From Roseobacter fucihabitans (GTDB taxonomy: Bacteria > Pseudomonadota > Alphaproteobacteria > Rhodobacterales > Rhodobacteraceae): a stretch of 64,000 nucleotides of DNA. The DNA lies in the NCBI RefSeq assembly GCF_014337925.2, contig NZ_CP143423.1, forward strand, positions 526,501-590,500. Reading direction: 5' to 3'. The position numbers and the translations under genes are program-made. This document shows positions 1 to 8,812 of this stretch, piece by piece. The notes beneath the pieces were generated by a model. It was not told the DNA's origin, ran no database searches, and worked only from the letters and a program-made list of their open reading frames with translations. Each line of letters opens with the position of its first letter. Positions within the stretch are counted from its first letter, which is position 1.

Positions 1-2
1 CG

Positions 3-80
3 GTCGTTGGCACCTGGGGGTCGGCGACCAAGCCGCAATCGCCCCAGATCACCCGTGAAATTGACGCGCTGCTGAACTGA
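3..80 (+). CDS. C-terminal end of an unidentified protein (partial)
   Basis: An open frame enters from the left edge and stops with TGA at 78-80. It gives about 25 residues ending in ITREIDALLN. The fragment is too short to assign a family. It is co-directional with the LysE gene but separated from it by the reverse-strand EamA gene. The 107 bases that follow hold nothing I recognise. Confidence 0.5.
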   Translation, partial: VVGTWGSATKPQSPQITREIDALLN

Positions 81-187
81 GCGCGGGCAGAGGTCCGGGC
101 ACTCAGCGATTGTTGGTTCTACGTGCGGGATGGCGCGCTGCCCTGGGGCCATTTGCGCGGGGGGTGCGCGCCCGCAAAATGATGATC

Positions 188-1057
188 CTAACGTTTGGGT
201 TGGCGCGACAGCTGCACCGCCAGGATCCCCAGAGCGATGATCAACACGCCCAGAACGTCGCGCGCGCCGAGGCTTTCGCCGAGCAACAGGGCGGCGATGG
301 CGACACCCAGAAACGGGTTGAGAAAGTGAAAGGTGGCCGCCCGCGTTGCCCCGATGCGGTTGACCAGCCAGAACCATACGAAGGTCGCAGCCAGCCCCGG
401 GATCAGCGTGGTATAGGCAAAGGCCGCTGTCAGCGCCCAGCTTGGTGTGAAACGGGGCGTCTCAAAAAGCGCGGTGGCGATGGCAAGCGCGACGCAGCCC
501 ACCAGCATCTGCAACCCCACGATCATCAGGAAGTTCCCCCCAGACGTGGCCCCGCGGACCGAGAGAGTGGCGACCGTCAGCGCCGCGACGCCGATGCCGC
601 AGAGCATCAGCCCAAACAGATCGACACCGCCATTGATGCGTGCGCCCATGATCAGCGCGACGCCTATGAGCCCCGCGACAAGTCCTGCGATGGCCAGCGG
701 TTTCAGCCCTTCTTTGAGGAATACCCACCCGGCAAGTGCTACGAGCAGCGGCATGGTGGAGGCGATGATCGCCGCCACCGAGGCCTCGATGGTTTGCATC
801 GCCACAAAGTTCAACCCGAGGTAAACCGCGTTTTGCAGCACGCCAAAGATGATCGTAGCGCGCCATTGTGCAGGTGTTAAATGCCACGATTGCCCCAGCA
901 TCCGCGCAATTGCGACGCCCAGCAGCCCCGAGATCAGATAGCGCAGCGTCAAAGCGGCCAGCGGGGTGGCATCCGCCACGATGATGCGCGCCGAGGTAAA
1001 GGCCGAGGACCACATGAGCGCAAAAGCAAGCCCCGCCAGAATCGCGCGTATGTCCAT
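188..1057 (-). CDS. EamA/DMT-family transporter
   Basis: This is a 289-residue inner-membrane protein of the drug/metabolite transporter superfamily, probably an exporter of a small metabolite. It shows about ten hydrophobic segments in two repeated halves, as is usual for EamA proteins; the first half begins MDIRAILAGLAFALMWSSAF. I chose the ATG at 1057 because homologs begin just before this first membrane segment. The open frame extends further upstream, but that extension is rich in H, R and Q and lies under the divergent LysE gene. The substrate cannot be told from sequence. It diverges from the LysE-type exporter with about 140 bases between start codons, which fits two independently controlled exporters. 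Confidence 0.85.
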   Translation of the reverse strand: MDIRAILAGLAFALMWSSAFTSARIIVADATPLAALTLRYLISGLLGVAIARMLGQSWHLTPAQWRATIIFGVLQNAVYLGLNFVAMQTIEASVAAIIASTMPLLVALAGWVFLKEGLKPLAIAGLVAGLIGVALIMGARINGGVDLFGLMLCGIGVAALTVATLSVRGATSGGNFLMIVGLQMLVGCVALAIATALFETPRFTPSWALTAAFAYTTLIPGLAATFVWFWLVNRIGATRAATFHFLNPFLGVAIAALLLGESLGARDVLGVLIIALGILAVQLSRQPKR

Positions 1058-1195
1058 GGATGTCTGTGCCTTCGCCTTGATCGCTCCGGCTGAGTCTTTC
1101 GCAATTCCGCAGGGAGGGCAAGCCGCTCTGGTCTGGGCGCAAGGGCTGGGGTAGGAGGGGGCGGGCCGGAAACACCGCGCCGATGGGAGCCTCAA

Positions 1196-1822
1196 ATGAT
1201 TGCACCGGACGTCATGATCGTGTTCATCACCGCCTCCGTGGCGTTGGCGCTTGCGCCGGGACCAGACAATATTTTTGTGCTGACCCAATCCGCGCTGCAT
1301 GGGCGCGTGGCGGGGATCATGGTGACGCTGGGCCTGTGTCTTGGCGTGCTGGTGCATACAAGCTTGGTGGCGCTGGGCGTGGCGGTGATCTTTCAGACCT
1401 CCGCGCTGTCCTTTGCCGTGCTGAAGACGGTCGGCGGGTGCTATTTGTTGTATCTGGCGTGGAAAGCCTTTGGCGCGCGGCCAGCCGTTATTAACGGGGG
1501 CAGGGGCGCGGGGCTTAGCCCTATCCGGCTGATCGGGCGCGGTGTCATCATGAACGTGACCAACCCCAAGGTCGCCATCTTTTTCCTGGCGTTTTTGCCG
1601 CAATTTGCCGATCCCGCGCGGGGTCCGGTGACACCGCAAATCTTCATTTTCGGCGGTGTCTTTGTTCTGAGTGCATTGGTGGTATTCGGTGCCATCGCCT
1701 GGAGCGCGGGATTTCTGGGCGCATGGCTGGCGCGCACGCCGCGCGCGCAGGTGGTGATGAACCGCATCGCCGGTGGGATTTTCGCAGCCCTAGCGCTCCG
1801 GCTTTTCCTGGCGCAGCGCTAG
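1196..1822 (+). CDS. LysE/RhtB-family amino-acid exporter
   Basis: This 208-residue membrane protein has the LysE/RhtB layout. An N-terminal hydrophobic segment is followed by the family motif ALAPGPDNIFVLTQS around residues 17-31, and then about five more hydrophobic stretches. The length is typical (about 205-210). The family exports amino acids or their analogues from the cytoplasm using the proton gradient; the substrate here is unknown. It is followed at once by the convergent HU gene and its terminator. Confidence 0.88.
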   Translation: MIAPDVMIVFITASVALALAPGPDNIFVLTQSALHGRVAGIMVTLGLCLGVLVHTSLVALGVAVIFQTSALSFAVLKTVGGCYLLYLAWKAFGARPAVINGGRGAGLSPIRLIGRGVIMNVTNPKVAIFFLAFLPQFADPARGPVTPQIFIFGGVFVLSALVVFGAIAWSAGFLGAWLARTPRAQVVMNRIAGGIFAALALRLFLAQR

Positions 1823-1833
1823 GGCCGTGGCAT

Positions 1834-1858
1834 AAAAAAAGGCCGCCCGAAGGCGACC
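1834..1858 (-). terminator. Rho-independent terminator of the HU gene
   Basis: On the reverse strand a 7-bp stem (GGTCGCC with GGCGGCC, one G-T pair) closes a TTCG loop and runs into seven T. It lies 24 bases past the HU stop codon. Confidence 0.85.
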
Positions 1859-1882
1859 CCTTGAAGTCGAGCGTTGCAGGCA

Positions 1883-2170
1883 TTAGCCGTTCACGCTGTC
1901 CTTGAGCGCTTTGGCGATGGTCATTTTGACCACCTTGTCCGCGTCTTTTTTGAATTGCTCGCCCGTGGCGGGGTTGCGCACCATGCGCTCTGGGCGTTCG
2001 CGGCAATAGATTTTGCCAACGCCGGGCAGGGTCACTGCGCCACCGCCGGAAACTTCCTTGGTGATCAGGTTGCAAACGGCTTCGAGCGCCGCGCCTGCGG
2101 ATTTCTTGTCGCCACCCATCTCTTCGGCCAGGGCCGCGACGAGCTGTGTCTTTGTCATTGGTTTTGCCAT
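1883..2170 (-). CDS. hup: HU-family DNA-binding protein
   Basis: This 95-residue nucleoid-associated protein is close to the usual 90-95 residues of HU. It shows the N-terminal helical dimerisation part (MTKTQLVAALAEEMG), the GxVTLPGVGKI-type saddle and the DNA-binding arm with RNPATGEQ around residues 66-73. It binds and bends DNA non-specifically as a dimer. It is a single-gene unit with its own terminator. The name hup is by family; I cannot tell an alpha from a beta subunit. Confidence 0.92.
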   Translation of the reverse strand: MAKPMTKTQLVAALAEEMGGDKKSAGAALEAVCNLITKEVSGGGAVTLPGVGKIYCRERPERMVRNPATGEQFKKDADKVVKMTIAKALKDSVNG

Positions 2171-2310
2171 GTTCTTATTCTCCTTCGCTGCCCGAACAGT
2201 AGGGCCTCATGTCCGAAATCTACCCGGATGTTGTGTATGAACACAACGATTAGTAGAGTAATGCAAGGAAAAACATGCAATATTAACCTATTTTATTGGG
2301 TTTTGGGCTC

Positions 2311-3774
2311 TCAGAGGAAGGCTGTCTCCTCAAAGGAGCGTAATTTCCGGCTGTGGATGCGTTCCAGCGGCATGTCACGTAGCCGTTCCATCGCCTGAAT
2401 TCCGATCATCAAATGGCGTGTAACTTGCGTTTTATAGAAATCAGACGCCATCCCCGGCAGTTTCAATTCACCGTGCAGCGGCTTGTCCGAGACACATAAC
2501 AATGTGCCATATGGCACACGAAACCGGTATCCATTGGCGGCAATTGTCGCACTTTCCATGTCGAGTGCCACTGCACGCGACTGGCTCAGGCGCTGCACCG
2601 GGCCGGATTGATCGCGCAATTCCCAGTTGCGATCGTCATAGGTGGCGACCGTGCCGGTGCGCATGATGCGCTTGAGCTCATAGCCCTCAAGGTTGGTGAC
2701 CTGCGCCACGGCCTGTTCCAGCGCGATCTGGATTTCGGCGAGCGCCGGGATCGGCACCCAAGGTGGCAGGTCATCATCCAGCACATGATCCTCGCGCAGA
2801 TAGGCATGGGCCAGCACGAAATCTCCCAGCGCCTGGGAATTACGCAGACCGGCACAGTGCCCGACCATCAGCCAGGCATGCGGGCGCAGCACGGCGATAT
2901 GATCGGTCGCGGTTTTCGCATTTGAAGGGCCGATGCCGATATTGACCAGCGTGATGCCGGAGCCATCGGCACGTTTGAGATGGTAGGTCGGCATCTGCGG
3001 TGTTTTGATCGGGGCCGCGAGCGGTTGATCCCCGGTGGTGATGGTTGCATTATCGGTCGACACAAAAGCGGTATAGCCGGAGGCCGGATCATCCAGCTGC
3101 GCGCGCGCGTAGGCTTCGAATTCCGACACATAGAACTGGTAGTTGGTAAAGAGCACGTGGTTCTGGAAATGAGGCGCATCCGTGGCAGTGTAATGCGACA
3201 AGCGCGCCAATGAATAATCCACCCGTTGCGCGGTAAAAGGGGCCAGTGCGCCGACCCCATCCGGGGACACATAGGTCCCGTTGACGATGTCATCGTTGGT
3301 CGTCGACAGATCCGGCACGTCAAAAACATCGCGCAGGGTAAATTCGGCGGCTCCTTCCTGGGGCACGGTGATATTGGCGTCATGGGCGACCGCAAAATGC
3401 ACCGGCATGGGGGTTTTCGAGGGGCCGATGCTGACCGGCTGGCCGTGGTTTTCAATCAACAGGCCGATCTGTTGCACCAGGTAGCTGCGAAACAAATCGG
3501 GCCGTGTGATCGTGGCGCGGAAACTGCCGGGTGCTGAGACATGGCCAAAGCTGAGGCGCGTGTCGACCTGCGCATAGCTGGAGGTTTTAAACAGCACTTC
3601 GGGATAAAACGCGCGGATGCGTTCGGCGGGCGCGCCGTTGGCAATTGCATCGATGAAATGCGAGCACAGAAAGTGCGTGGCTTGCGTGTAGAGCTCTTCG
3701 AGGCGCGCAACGGCGGATTTGGCATCATGGAACTGTTCCGTTGGCGGGGCATCGGGTGTTTTGATCTGTGTCAT
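2311..3774 (-). CDS. amn: AMP nucleosidase
   Basis: This enzyme hydrolyses AMP to adenine and ribose 5-phosphate in the cytoplasm. The 487-residue protein has the usual two parts: an N-terminal Amn-specific domain (about residues 1-180) and a C-terminal nucleoside-phosphorylase fold. Visible landmarks are GIGPSNAKTATDHIA and VGHCAGLRNSQALGDF near residues 281-318 and the nucleoside-binding ALDMESATIAANGYRF near 403. The start codon overlaps the adenine deaminase stop by four bases (ATGA), so the pair is one transcription unit and probably translationally coupled. The product of Amn is the substrate of the upstream gene, which supports both calls. Confidence 0.93.
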   Translation of the reverse strand: MTQIKTPDAPPTEQFHDAKSAVARLEELYTQATHFLCSHFIDAIANGAPAERIRAFYPEVLFKTSSYAQVDTRLSFGHVSAPGSFRATITRPDLFRSYLVQQIGLLIENHGQPVSIGPSKTPMPVHFAVAHDANITVPQEGAAEFTLRDVFDVPDLSTTNDDIVNGTYVSPDGVGALAPFTAQRVDYSLARLSHYTATDAPHFQNHVLFTNYQFYVSEFEAYARAQLDDPASGYTAFVSTDNATITTGDQPLAAPIKTPQMPTYHLKRADGSGITLVNIGIGPSNAKTATDHIAVLRPHAWLMVGHCAGLRNSQALGDFVLAHAYLREDHVLDDDLPPWVPIPALAEIQIALEQAVAQVTNLEGYELKRIMRTGTVATYDDRNWELRDQSGPVQRLSQSRAVALDMESATIAANGYRFRVPYGTLLCVSDKPLHGELKLPGMASDFYKTQVTRHLMIGIQAMERLRDMPLERIHSRKLRSFEETAFL

Positions 3775-5573
3775 GAAAGCGGCTCGATTACTGGTATGAA
3801 TTCAAAGCTGCGCACGTCGACCAATCCAAGGTCGGAAATGCGCAACTCGGGGATGACCACGAGGGCCAGAAGAGAATGTTGCATATAGGCGTTGTTCAGC
3901 GTGCAGCCGCAATCGCGCATGGCCTGCATCATCTGGTCTGCCTTAGCGGCGACCTCAGTTGCGAGACGGTCTGACATGAGGCCCGCGATGGGCAGTTCCA
4001 CGAGCGCCAGTTCAACGCCGTCCCTGAAGATCACGATACCGCCGCCGACCTCGTTGAGGCGATTGGCGGCCATCGCCATATGCGCGCCGTCGGTGCCGAC
4101 CACGATCATATGGTGGCTGTCATGCGCGACTGTGGAGGCCATCGCCATGGGGCCGTCATACCCAAAGCCCGACACGAAGGCATTGGTCACCGACCCGGTG
4201 GCGCGGTGGCGTTCGACCAGCGCGATTTGGCAGACTTCGCCTGTGGCCTGCACGCGGCCCTCTGTGACGGGGAGTTCGAATTGCAGCGCCTTGGTGGGTG
4301 CCTGATTTTCCACCACACCAATGACATTGGCGCGAACGGCATTTGCCCCCTTGGGCGCGGGGATGGTGAAATCCTCCGCCGCCAGCGTTTTGCCCATGTT
4401 GACAGTCTGGCGCGCGGTATCGGGCCAATTGTAATGTGGGCAATCCACGAGGCAGACGCCGTTTTCGGCCACGATCTGTCCGCGCGCGATCACGGTTTCA
4501 ATCGGCAGGGTGGTGAGGTCAGAGGTCAGGATCACATCCGCGCACCGCCCCGGCGTGAGCGAGCCAATCTCGCGTTCCAGTCCGAAATGTGTGGCGGTGT
4601 TAATCGTGGCCATTTGCAGGGCAATCAGCGGATCACAGCCACAGTTGATGGCATGGCGCACAACCCGGTTCATATGCCCGTCATTGACCAGCGTGCCGGA
4701 GTGGCAATCATCCGTGCACAGAATCATATTGCGCGGATCAAGGCCCTTTTCGGTGATCGCGGTGATCTGGGTTTCGACGTCATACCAAGCGGACCCGAGC
4801 CGGATCATTGACCGCATGCCCTGGCGCATCCGCGCAATGGCATCGGCCTCGCAGGTGCCTTCGTGATCATCCGCGGGACCGCCCGCCACATAGCCCGCGA
4901 AGGCAGGCCCAAGATCGGGCGAGGCATAATGCCCGCCGACGGTTTTGCCCGCGTGTTGCGTGGCGGCGATTTCGGCGAGCATCTTGGGATCGGCGTTTGA
5001 CACACCGGGGAAGTTCATCATCTCGCCCAGACCGATGATACCCGGCCAAGACATCGCCTCCGCGACATCCTCGGGAGATATTTCAAAACCCGTGGTTTCC
5101 ATACCCGGTGCGGAGGGCGCACAGGACGGCATCTGGGTGAAGATATTGACCGGCTGCATAAGGGCTTCGTCATGCATCATGCGCACGCCCGCCAGACCCA
5201 GAACATTGGCGATCTCATGGGGATCGGTAAACATAGAGGTCGTGCCATGCGGGATCACGGCGCGGGCGAATTCCGCCGGGGTCAGCATGCCGGATTCGAT
5301 GTGCATATGCCCATCACACAGGCCGGGGATCATATGGCGCCCATTGGCCTGGATGATCTGCGTGTCCGGGCCAATACAATGTGCGGCATCCGGCACCACA
5401 CAGGCGATGCGGCCTGCGATAATTGCGATATCGTGGTTGTCCAGAATTTCGCGGGTATGGACATTGACCCATTTACCGCCCTGTATAACGGTATCAGCGG
5501 GCGCGCGGCCTGTGGCAACGGCAATAAGTTGTGGTGCAGAGTCGGGCCATGTTGGAATAGAAGCTGTCGTCAT
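3771..5573 (-). CDS. ade: Adenine deaminase
   Basis: This enzyme deaminates adenine to hypoxanthine and ammonia. The 600-residue protein is an amidohydrolase-superfamily adenine deaminase of normal length. Metal-site motifs are seen: PGLCDGHMHIESGM in the N-terminal half and LCTDDCHSG near residue 290, followed by the TINTATHFGL region. The ATG at 5573 is preferred; an upstream ATG at 5588 would add five residues. It is the first gene of a two-gene operon with amn. Together they convert AMP to hypoxanthine and ribose 5-phosphate without passing through IMP. Confidence 0.93.
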   Translation of the reverse strand: MTTASIPTWPDSAPQLIAVATGRAPADTVIQGGKWVNVHTREILDNHDIAIIAGRIACVVPDAAHCIGPDTQIIQANGRHMIPGLCDGHMHIESGMLTPAEFARAVIPHGTTSMFTDPHEIANVLGLAGVRMMHDEALMQPVNIFTQMPSCAPSAPGMETTGFEISPEDVAEAMSWPGIIGLGEMMNFPGVSNADPKMLAEIAATQHAGKTVGGHYASPDLGPAFAGYVAGGPADDHEGTCEADAIARMRQGMRSMIRLGSAWYDVETQITAITEKGLDPRNMILCTDDCHSGTLVNDGHMNRVVRHAINCGCDPLIALQMATINTATHFGLEREIGSLTPGRCADVILTSDLTTLPIETVIARGQIVAENGVCLVDCPHYNWPDTARQTVNMGKTLAAEDFTIPAPKGANAVRANVIGVVENQAPTKALQFELPVTEGRVQATGEVCQIALVERHRATGSVTNAFVSGFGYDGPMAMASTVAHDSHHMIVVGTDGAHMAMAANRLNEVGGGIVIFRDGVELALVELPIAGLMSDRLATEVAAKADQMMQAMRDCGCTLNNAYMQHSLLALVVIPELRISDLGLVDVRSFEFIPVIEPLS

Positions 5574-5623
5574 GTCCCTAGGTGCCACGGGTTTCAGGGA
5601 TGTTCAAGCATAGAGGGTATATG

Positions 5624-6043
5624 ATGGACTATGAATCGGTCACAGCGGATGATTTCGGCAAAAGCCTGCACGGGATTGGTCTGAACCTGCTGGTGCGGGA
5701 TGTACGGGCGACGGCTGCGTTTCTGACGGGGGTATTTGATGTTGGGGTGCGCCGGCTGAGCGATGATTTTGCGATCATCACCTATGGGGCGGAAGTTTTT
5801 CAACTGCACAGCGATGGCACCTATGGCGCGAACCCGCTGTTAGGGATGCTGCCGGAAAACCCGCCGCGCGGGGGCGGGATCGAGATTCGATTGTATGATA
5901 CCGATCCCGAGGAGGCAGTGGCCAAAGCGGAAGCAAGGGGTGCGATGATCCTGCAAGCGCCGACAGATAAACCACATGGCCTGCGCGAAGCCTATATCTT
6001 ATGCGCGGATGGCTATGCCTGGGTGCCAAGTCGACCGCTCTAG
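5624..6043 (+). CDS. VOC (glyoxalase/bleomycin-resistance fold) protein
   Basis: This 139-residue single-domain VOC protein has the pattern HGIGLNLLVRDVRATAAFL then FDVGVRRLSDDFAII near its start and GIEIRLYDTDPEEAVAKA in the second half. The second ATG at 5624 is chosen because AGAGGG lies six bases upstream; the ATG at 5621 is only three bases from it. VOC proteins range from glyoxalases to dioxygenases and binding proteins, so the activity is not assignable. It diverges from the ade-amn operon and converges on the LysR gene. Confidence 0.75.
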   Translation: MDYESVTADDFGKSLHGIGLNLLVRDVRATAAFLTGVFDVGVRRLSDDFAIITYGAEVFQLHSDGTYGANPLLGMLPENPPRGGGIEIRLYDTDPEEAVAKAEARGAMILQAPTDKPHGLREAYILCADGYAWVPSRPL

Positions 6044-6046
6044 CGC

Positions 6047-6118
6047 GCAACACAGGTGGCCTGAAAGCCCACCCTACGACGTGCACCGTAAGGTGGGCTT
6101 TCAGGCCACCTGTGTTGC
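6047..6118. repeat. 27-bp perfect inverted repeat between convergent genes
   Basis: The arm at 6047-6073 (GCAACACAGGTGGCCTGAAA and seven more bases) is the exact reverse complement of 6092-6118, with an 18-base spacer. The right arm covers the last codons of the convergent LysR gene. It may act as a two-way transcription stop, but there is no T-run after either arm. A mobile palindrome is the alternative. Confidence 0.85.
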
Positions 6119-6970
6119 AAGCCCATGCCGCAGCCAATTGGAAAACGCTTGAGCGGCGGGCATCGCTTGGGCGCGCGGGGATTGGATCAGGTAATAGGCC
6201 TCCTGCATCCTTGCGCGGTGAGAAAACGGTACCGTAAGATGTCCCGCGTCGATCAGGCCCTGTGTAATGATATCATGCCCAAGCGCCATGCCACCGCTCG
6301 CCACCGCGACGGAAAGAGGGATAGAGTAAGTCGTGGCATAGGTCACCGGCGGTGCAGACCAGGGCAGGGCCTGCTCTTCGGCCCATACCGCCCAGGTCCC
6401 CATCATGTTGGCGCAATCATAGAGCGGTTGATCCGCGAGTGTCGCAAGCGTCACCGGATAGCCTGGCGCGCAGACCGGATAATAGTGATCCCTTGCCAGC
6501 AGTTCCGCGTGGACCTGATCCGAGGGACGCAGGGAATAGCGTATTTCCACATCGGCCCCTTCCGCCATATCCCGCGCCTCCCACAGCTCGGTCGATATGT
6601 TGACCTGAATATCGGGATGGGCGCAGCGAAACTGCGCCAAACGTGGCGCGAGCCATTGGATGGCAAAGGTCAGATTGCATTGGACTTGCAGCACATCATT
6701 TTCGTTACGCGTCAGAGCGCGGGTGCCATGGGCCAATGTGCGGAAGGCATCGCGCACCACAGGCAGGTAACTGATACCGGTCTGCGTCAATTCCAGCGCT
6801 CGCGTGCGGCGATGAAACAAGGGCCGTCCCAGAAATCCTTCTAGCGATTTAATCTGCTGGCTGACCGCGCTTTGTGTCATGTTCAAATCCCGCGCCGCGC
6901 CTGTGAAACTCAGGTTGCGTGCGGAGGCCTCAAAGGCGCGCAGCCAGTTTAGCGGGGGCAGATCGGCCAT
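6101..6970 (-). CDS. LysR-type regulator, GcvA-like subgroup
   Basis: This 289-residue transcription factor has the N-terminal winged HTH, read as NLSFTGAARDLNMTQSAVSQ (about residues 19-38) followed by QIKSLEGFLGRPLFHRRTR. The remaining 200 residues are the substrate-binding fold. The N-terminal PPLNWLRAFEASARNLSFT resembles GcvA-type regulators. It is divergently transcribed from the catabolic operon beginning at 7078, with a near-perfect palindrome between them, so it probably controls that operon and itself. The effector is unknown. Its last codons lie inside a long inverted repeat. Confidence 0.88.
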   Translation of the reverse strand: MADLPPLNWLRAFEASARNLSFTGAARDLNMTQSAVSQQIKSLEGFLGRPLFHRRTRALELTQTGISYLPVVRDAFRTLAHGTRALTRNENDVLQVQCNLTFAIQWLAPRLAQFRCAHPDIQVNISTELWEARDMAEGADVEIRYSLRPSDQVHAELLARDHYYPVCAPGYPVTLATLADQPLYDCANMMGTWAVWAEEQALPWSAPPVTYATTYSIPLSVAVASGGMALGHDIITQGLIDAGHLTVPFSHRARMQEAYYLIQSPRAQAMPAAQAFSNWLRHGLATQVA

Positions 6971-6978
6971 TATAACGC

Positions 6979-7001
6979 ATCCATTAGTTTAACTAATGGA
7001 T
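6979..7001. promoter_or_regulatory. Likely LysR operator palindrome
   Basis: ATCCATTAGTT and AACTAATGGAT form 11-bp arms around one T. The site lies eight bases upstream of the LysR start and about 76 bases before the divergent aldolase-like gene. An 11-bp dyad in a divergent promoter is the usual layout of a LysR-type autoregulatory site. Confidence 0.7.
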
Positions 7002-7077
7002 CACTTACGTTTTTTTCATTCGTCAAACAAGACGCATAGGTGTTGTCATATCGTCGACAAGAGCGAAGGAGTGACCC

Positions 7078-7833
7078 ATGTCCGTGACCGAAATGCGCCC
7101 CAATATGGATAACTGGCAGGAGCGCGTCGACCTCGCCGCCGCCTTTCGCTGGACGGTGCGGCTGAATATGCACGAGGCCGTGGCGAACCACTTCAGTCTT
7201 GCGATCAACGACAGTGGTACGCAGTTCCTCATGAACCCCAACCAGATGCATTTTTCGCGCATCAAAGCCTCCGATCTTATTGTGGTAGATGTGGAGGACC
7301 CGCAGGCGATGGAAGGGCCGGATGCACCCGATCCCACCGCCTGGGGGCTGCACGGCGGGATGCACCGGCATTGCGCGCACGCCCGCTGCGCGATGCATGT
7401 GCACTCACCCTATGCCACAGCACTTGCAACCCTTGCCGACAGCCGTTTGCCCCCCGTCGATCAGAACGCCTGCATGTTCTTTGACCGGGTGGTGGTGGAT
7501 GAAAACTACGGCGGGCTGGCTTTCGAGGAGGAGGGCGAGCGCTGTGCGCAACTCTTTGACGATCCGAAGAAAAAGGTCATGGTGATGGGCAATCACGGCA
7601 TCCTGGTGATTGGCGATACGGTGGCCGATACCTTCAATCGGATGTTCTATTTCGAGCGTGCTTGCCAAACCTATCTGCTCGCCCTGCAAACCGGGCGACC
7701 GCTGCGCGTGCTGCCGGACGATGTCGCCGAAAAGACCGCGCGCGAGATCGAAGAATACCCCGAACAGGACCTGCGCCATCTGGCTGAACTCAAGGCCATT
7801 CTGGATGAGGAAGGCTCGAGCTATGCCCAGTGA
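7078..7833 (+). CDS. Class II aldolase/adducin-domain protein
   Basis: This 251-residue protein has a class II aldolase fold. Seen are the N-terminal ANHFSLAINDSG, the zinc-ligand pattern HVHSPYATALATLAD near residues 105-119 and VMVMGNHGILVIGDT near 165-179. Members split or epimerise hydroxylated substrates with a divalent metal, and several have unknown roles. A GGAG-type ribosome site precedes the ATG. The gene heads a run of seven same-strand genes and overlaps the next by 11 bases, so it belongs to the LysR-controlled unit. The substrate is not known. Confidence 0.82.
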   Translation: MSVTEMRPNMDNWQERVDLAAAFRWTVRLNMHEAVANHFSLAINDSGTQFLMNPNQMHFSRIKASDLIVVDVEDPQAMEGPDAPDPTAWGLHGGMHRHCAHARCAMHVHSPYATALATLADSRLPPVDQNACMFFDRVVVDENYGGLAFEEEGERCAQLFDDPKKKVMVMGNHGILVIGDTVADTFNRMFYFERACQTYLLALQTGRPLRVLPDDVAEKTAREIEEYPEQDLRHLAELKAILDEEGSSYAQ

Positions 7834-8812
7834 CGCTGAGACCCGCGAGGCCGGACGCTGGAATTTCCGCCCCAAAACGCCGCTCGCACAGAACCCGCTG
7901 TTCCAATGGCCGCCAAACCCGCGCGCGATTTTCAAATGGTATGCTGCCTTCTGGCTGGAAATCTCGACAACCACCCTGTGCCTGGTGATCGCATTGCTCG
8001 CCTATTTCGCGATTCTGCCCGGCCTCTCAGAGATGCAGGTGCTGGCCTGGGGCTGGGTGTTCAAGGTCTGGCTCGCCAATCTGGTGCCGCAGGTGATCTG
8101 CGCCGGGACGCTGCATTACTGGCTGATCATGCGCAAAGGGCAGGGCGACAAAACCAAATACGACCCGCGCGATCAGGCCGACAATAACGGAACCTTCACC
8201 TTCGGCAACCAGGTGCATGACAATATGTTCTGGCACATCGCCAGCGGCATTACGCTGTGGACTGGCGCGCAGGTTCTGGTGTTCTGGGGTATGGCGAATG
8301 GTTATGCGCCCACTCTCTTGTTTCCCGGTAATCCCTTATGGTTTTTGACGTTTTTCGTTCTGATCCCGATCTGGTCGAGCTTTCATTTCTATTGGGTACA
8401 TCGGCTGTTGCACTGGCCACCGCTCTACAAAATCGCCCATTCTCTGCACCACCGCAATGTCAATGTTGGGCCGTGGTCAGGCATCTCGATGCATCCGATC
8501 GAACACCTGCTGTTTTATACCAACTTCGCGATCCATTTCGTTGTGCCGAGCCACCCTCTGCACGTGCTCTTCCACGGCTATGTGCAATCGACCCATCCGG
8601 TATTTTCACATTCCGGGTTTGAGGAACTGGTGATCAAGGACAAGCGCCAGGCCAAACTGGGCGTCTTCTTTCACCAATTGCATCACCGCTATTTCGAATG
8701 CAATTACGGCACGGTCGAAATGCCATGGGATCGTTGGTTTGGCAGCTATCACGACGGATCGGCCTGTGCGACGGATGAAACCCGCGCGCGCAAGAAGCAG
8801 ATGTATACATGA
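7823..8812 (+). CDS. Sterol desaturase/fatty-acid hydroxylase family membrane protein
   Basis: This 329-residue integral membrane diiron protein has the family histidine clusters: HFYWVHRLLH, then HSLHHRN and later HQLHHRYFECN near the C-terminus. Four or more hydrophobic segments lie between residues 40 and 230. The family oxygenates or desaturates lipids at the membrane using O2. The ATG at 7823 lies in the end of the preceding gene (11-base overlap); upstream starts would run through that gene. Its stop overlaps the acyl-CoA dehydrogenase start by four bases. A membrane hydroxylase inside an acyl-CoA degradation operon suggests it acts on the substrate or a precursor; that is inference. 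Confidence 0.85.
   Translation: MPSDAETREAGRWNFRPKTPLAQNPLFQWPPNPRAIFKWYAAFWLEISTTTLCLVIALLAYFAILPGLSEMQVLAWGWVFKVWLANLVPQVICAGTLHYWLIMRKGQGDKTKYDPRDQADNNGTFTFGNQVHDNMFWHIASGITLWTGAQVLVFWGMANGYAPTLLFPGNPLWFLTFFVLIPIWSSFHFYWVHRLLHWPPLYKIAHSLHHRNVNVGPWSGISMHPIEHLLFYTNFAIHFVVPSHPLHVLFHGYVQSTHPVFSHSGFEELVIKDKRQAKLGVFFHQLHHRYFECNYGTVEMPWDRWFGSYHDGSACATDETRARKKQMYT

Noticed and set aside
188-1639. A 483-codon reverse-strand frame extending the EamA transporter upstream
   Set aside because: The extra N-terminal part is rich in H, R, Q and P and lies under the divergent LysE gene; the family start is at 1057.
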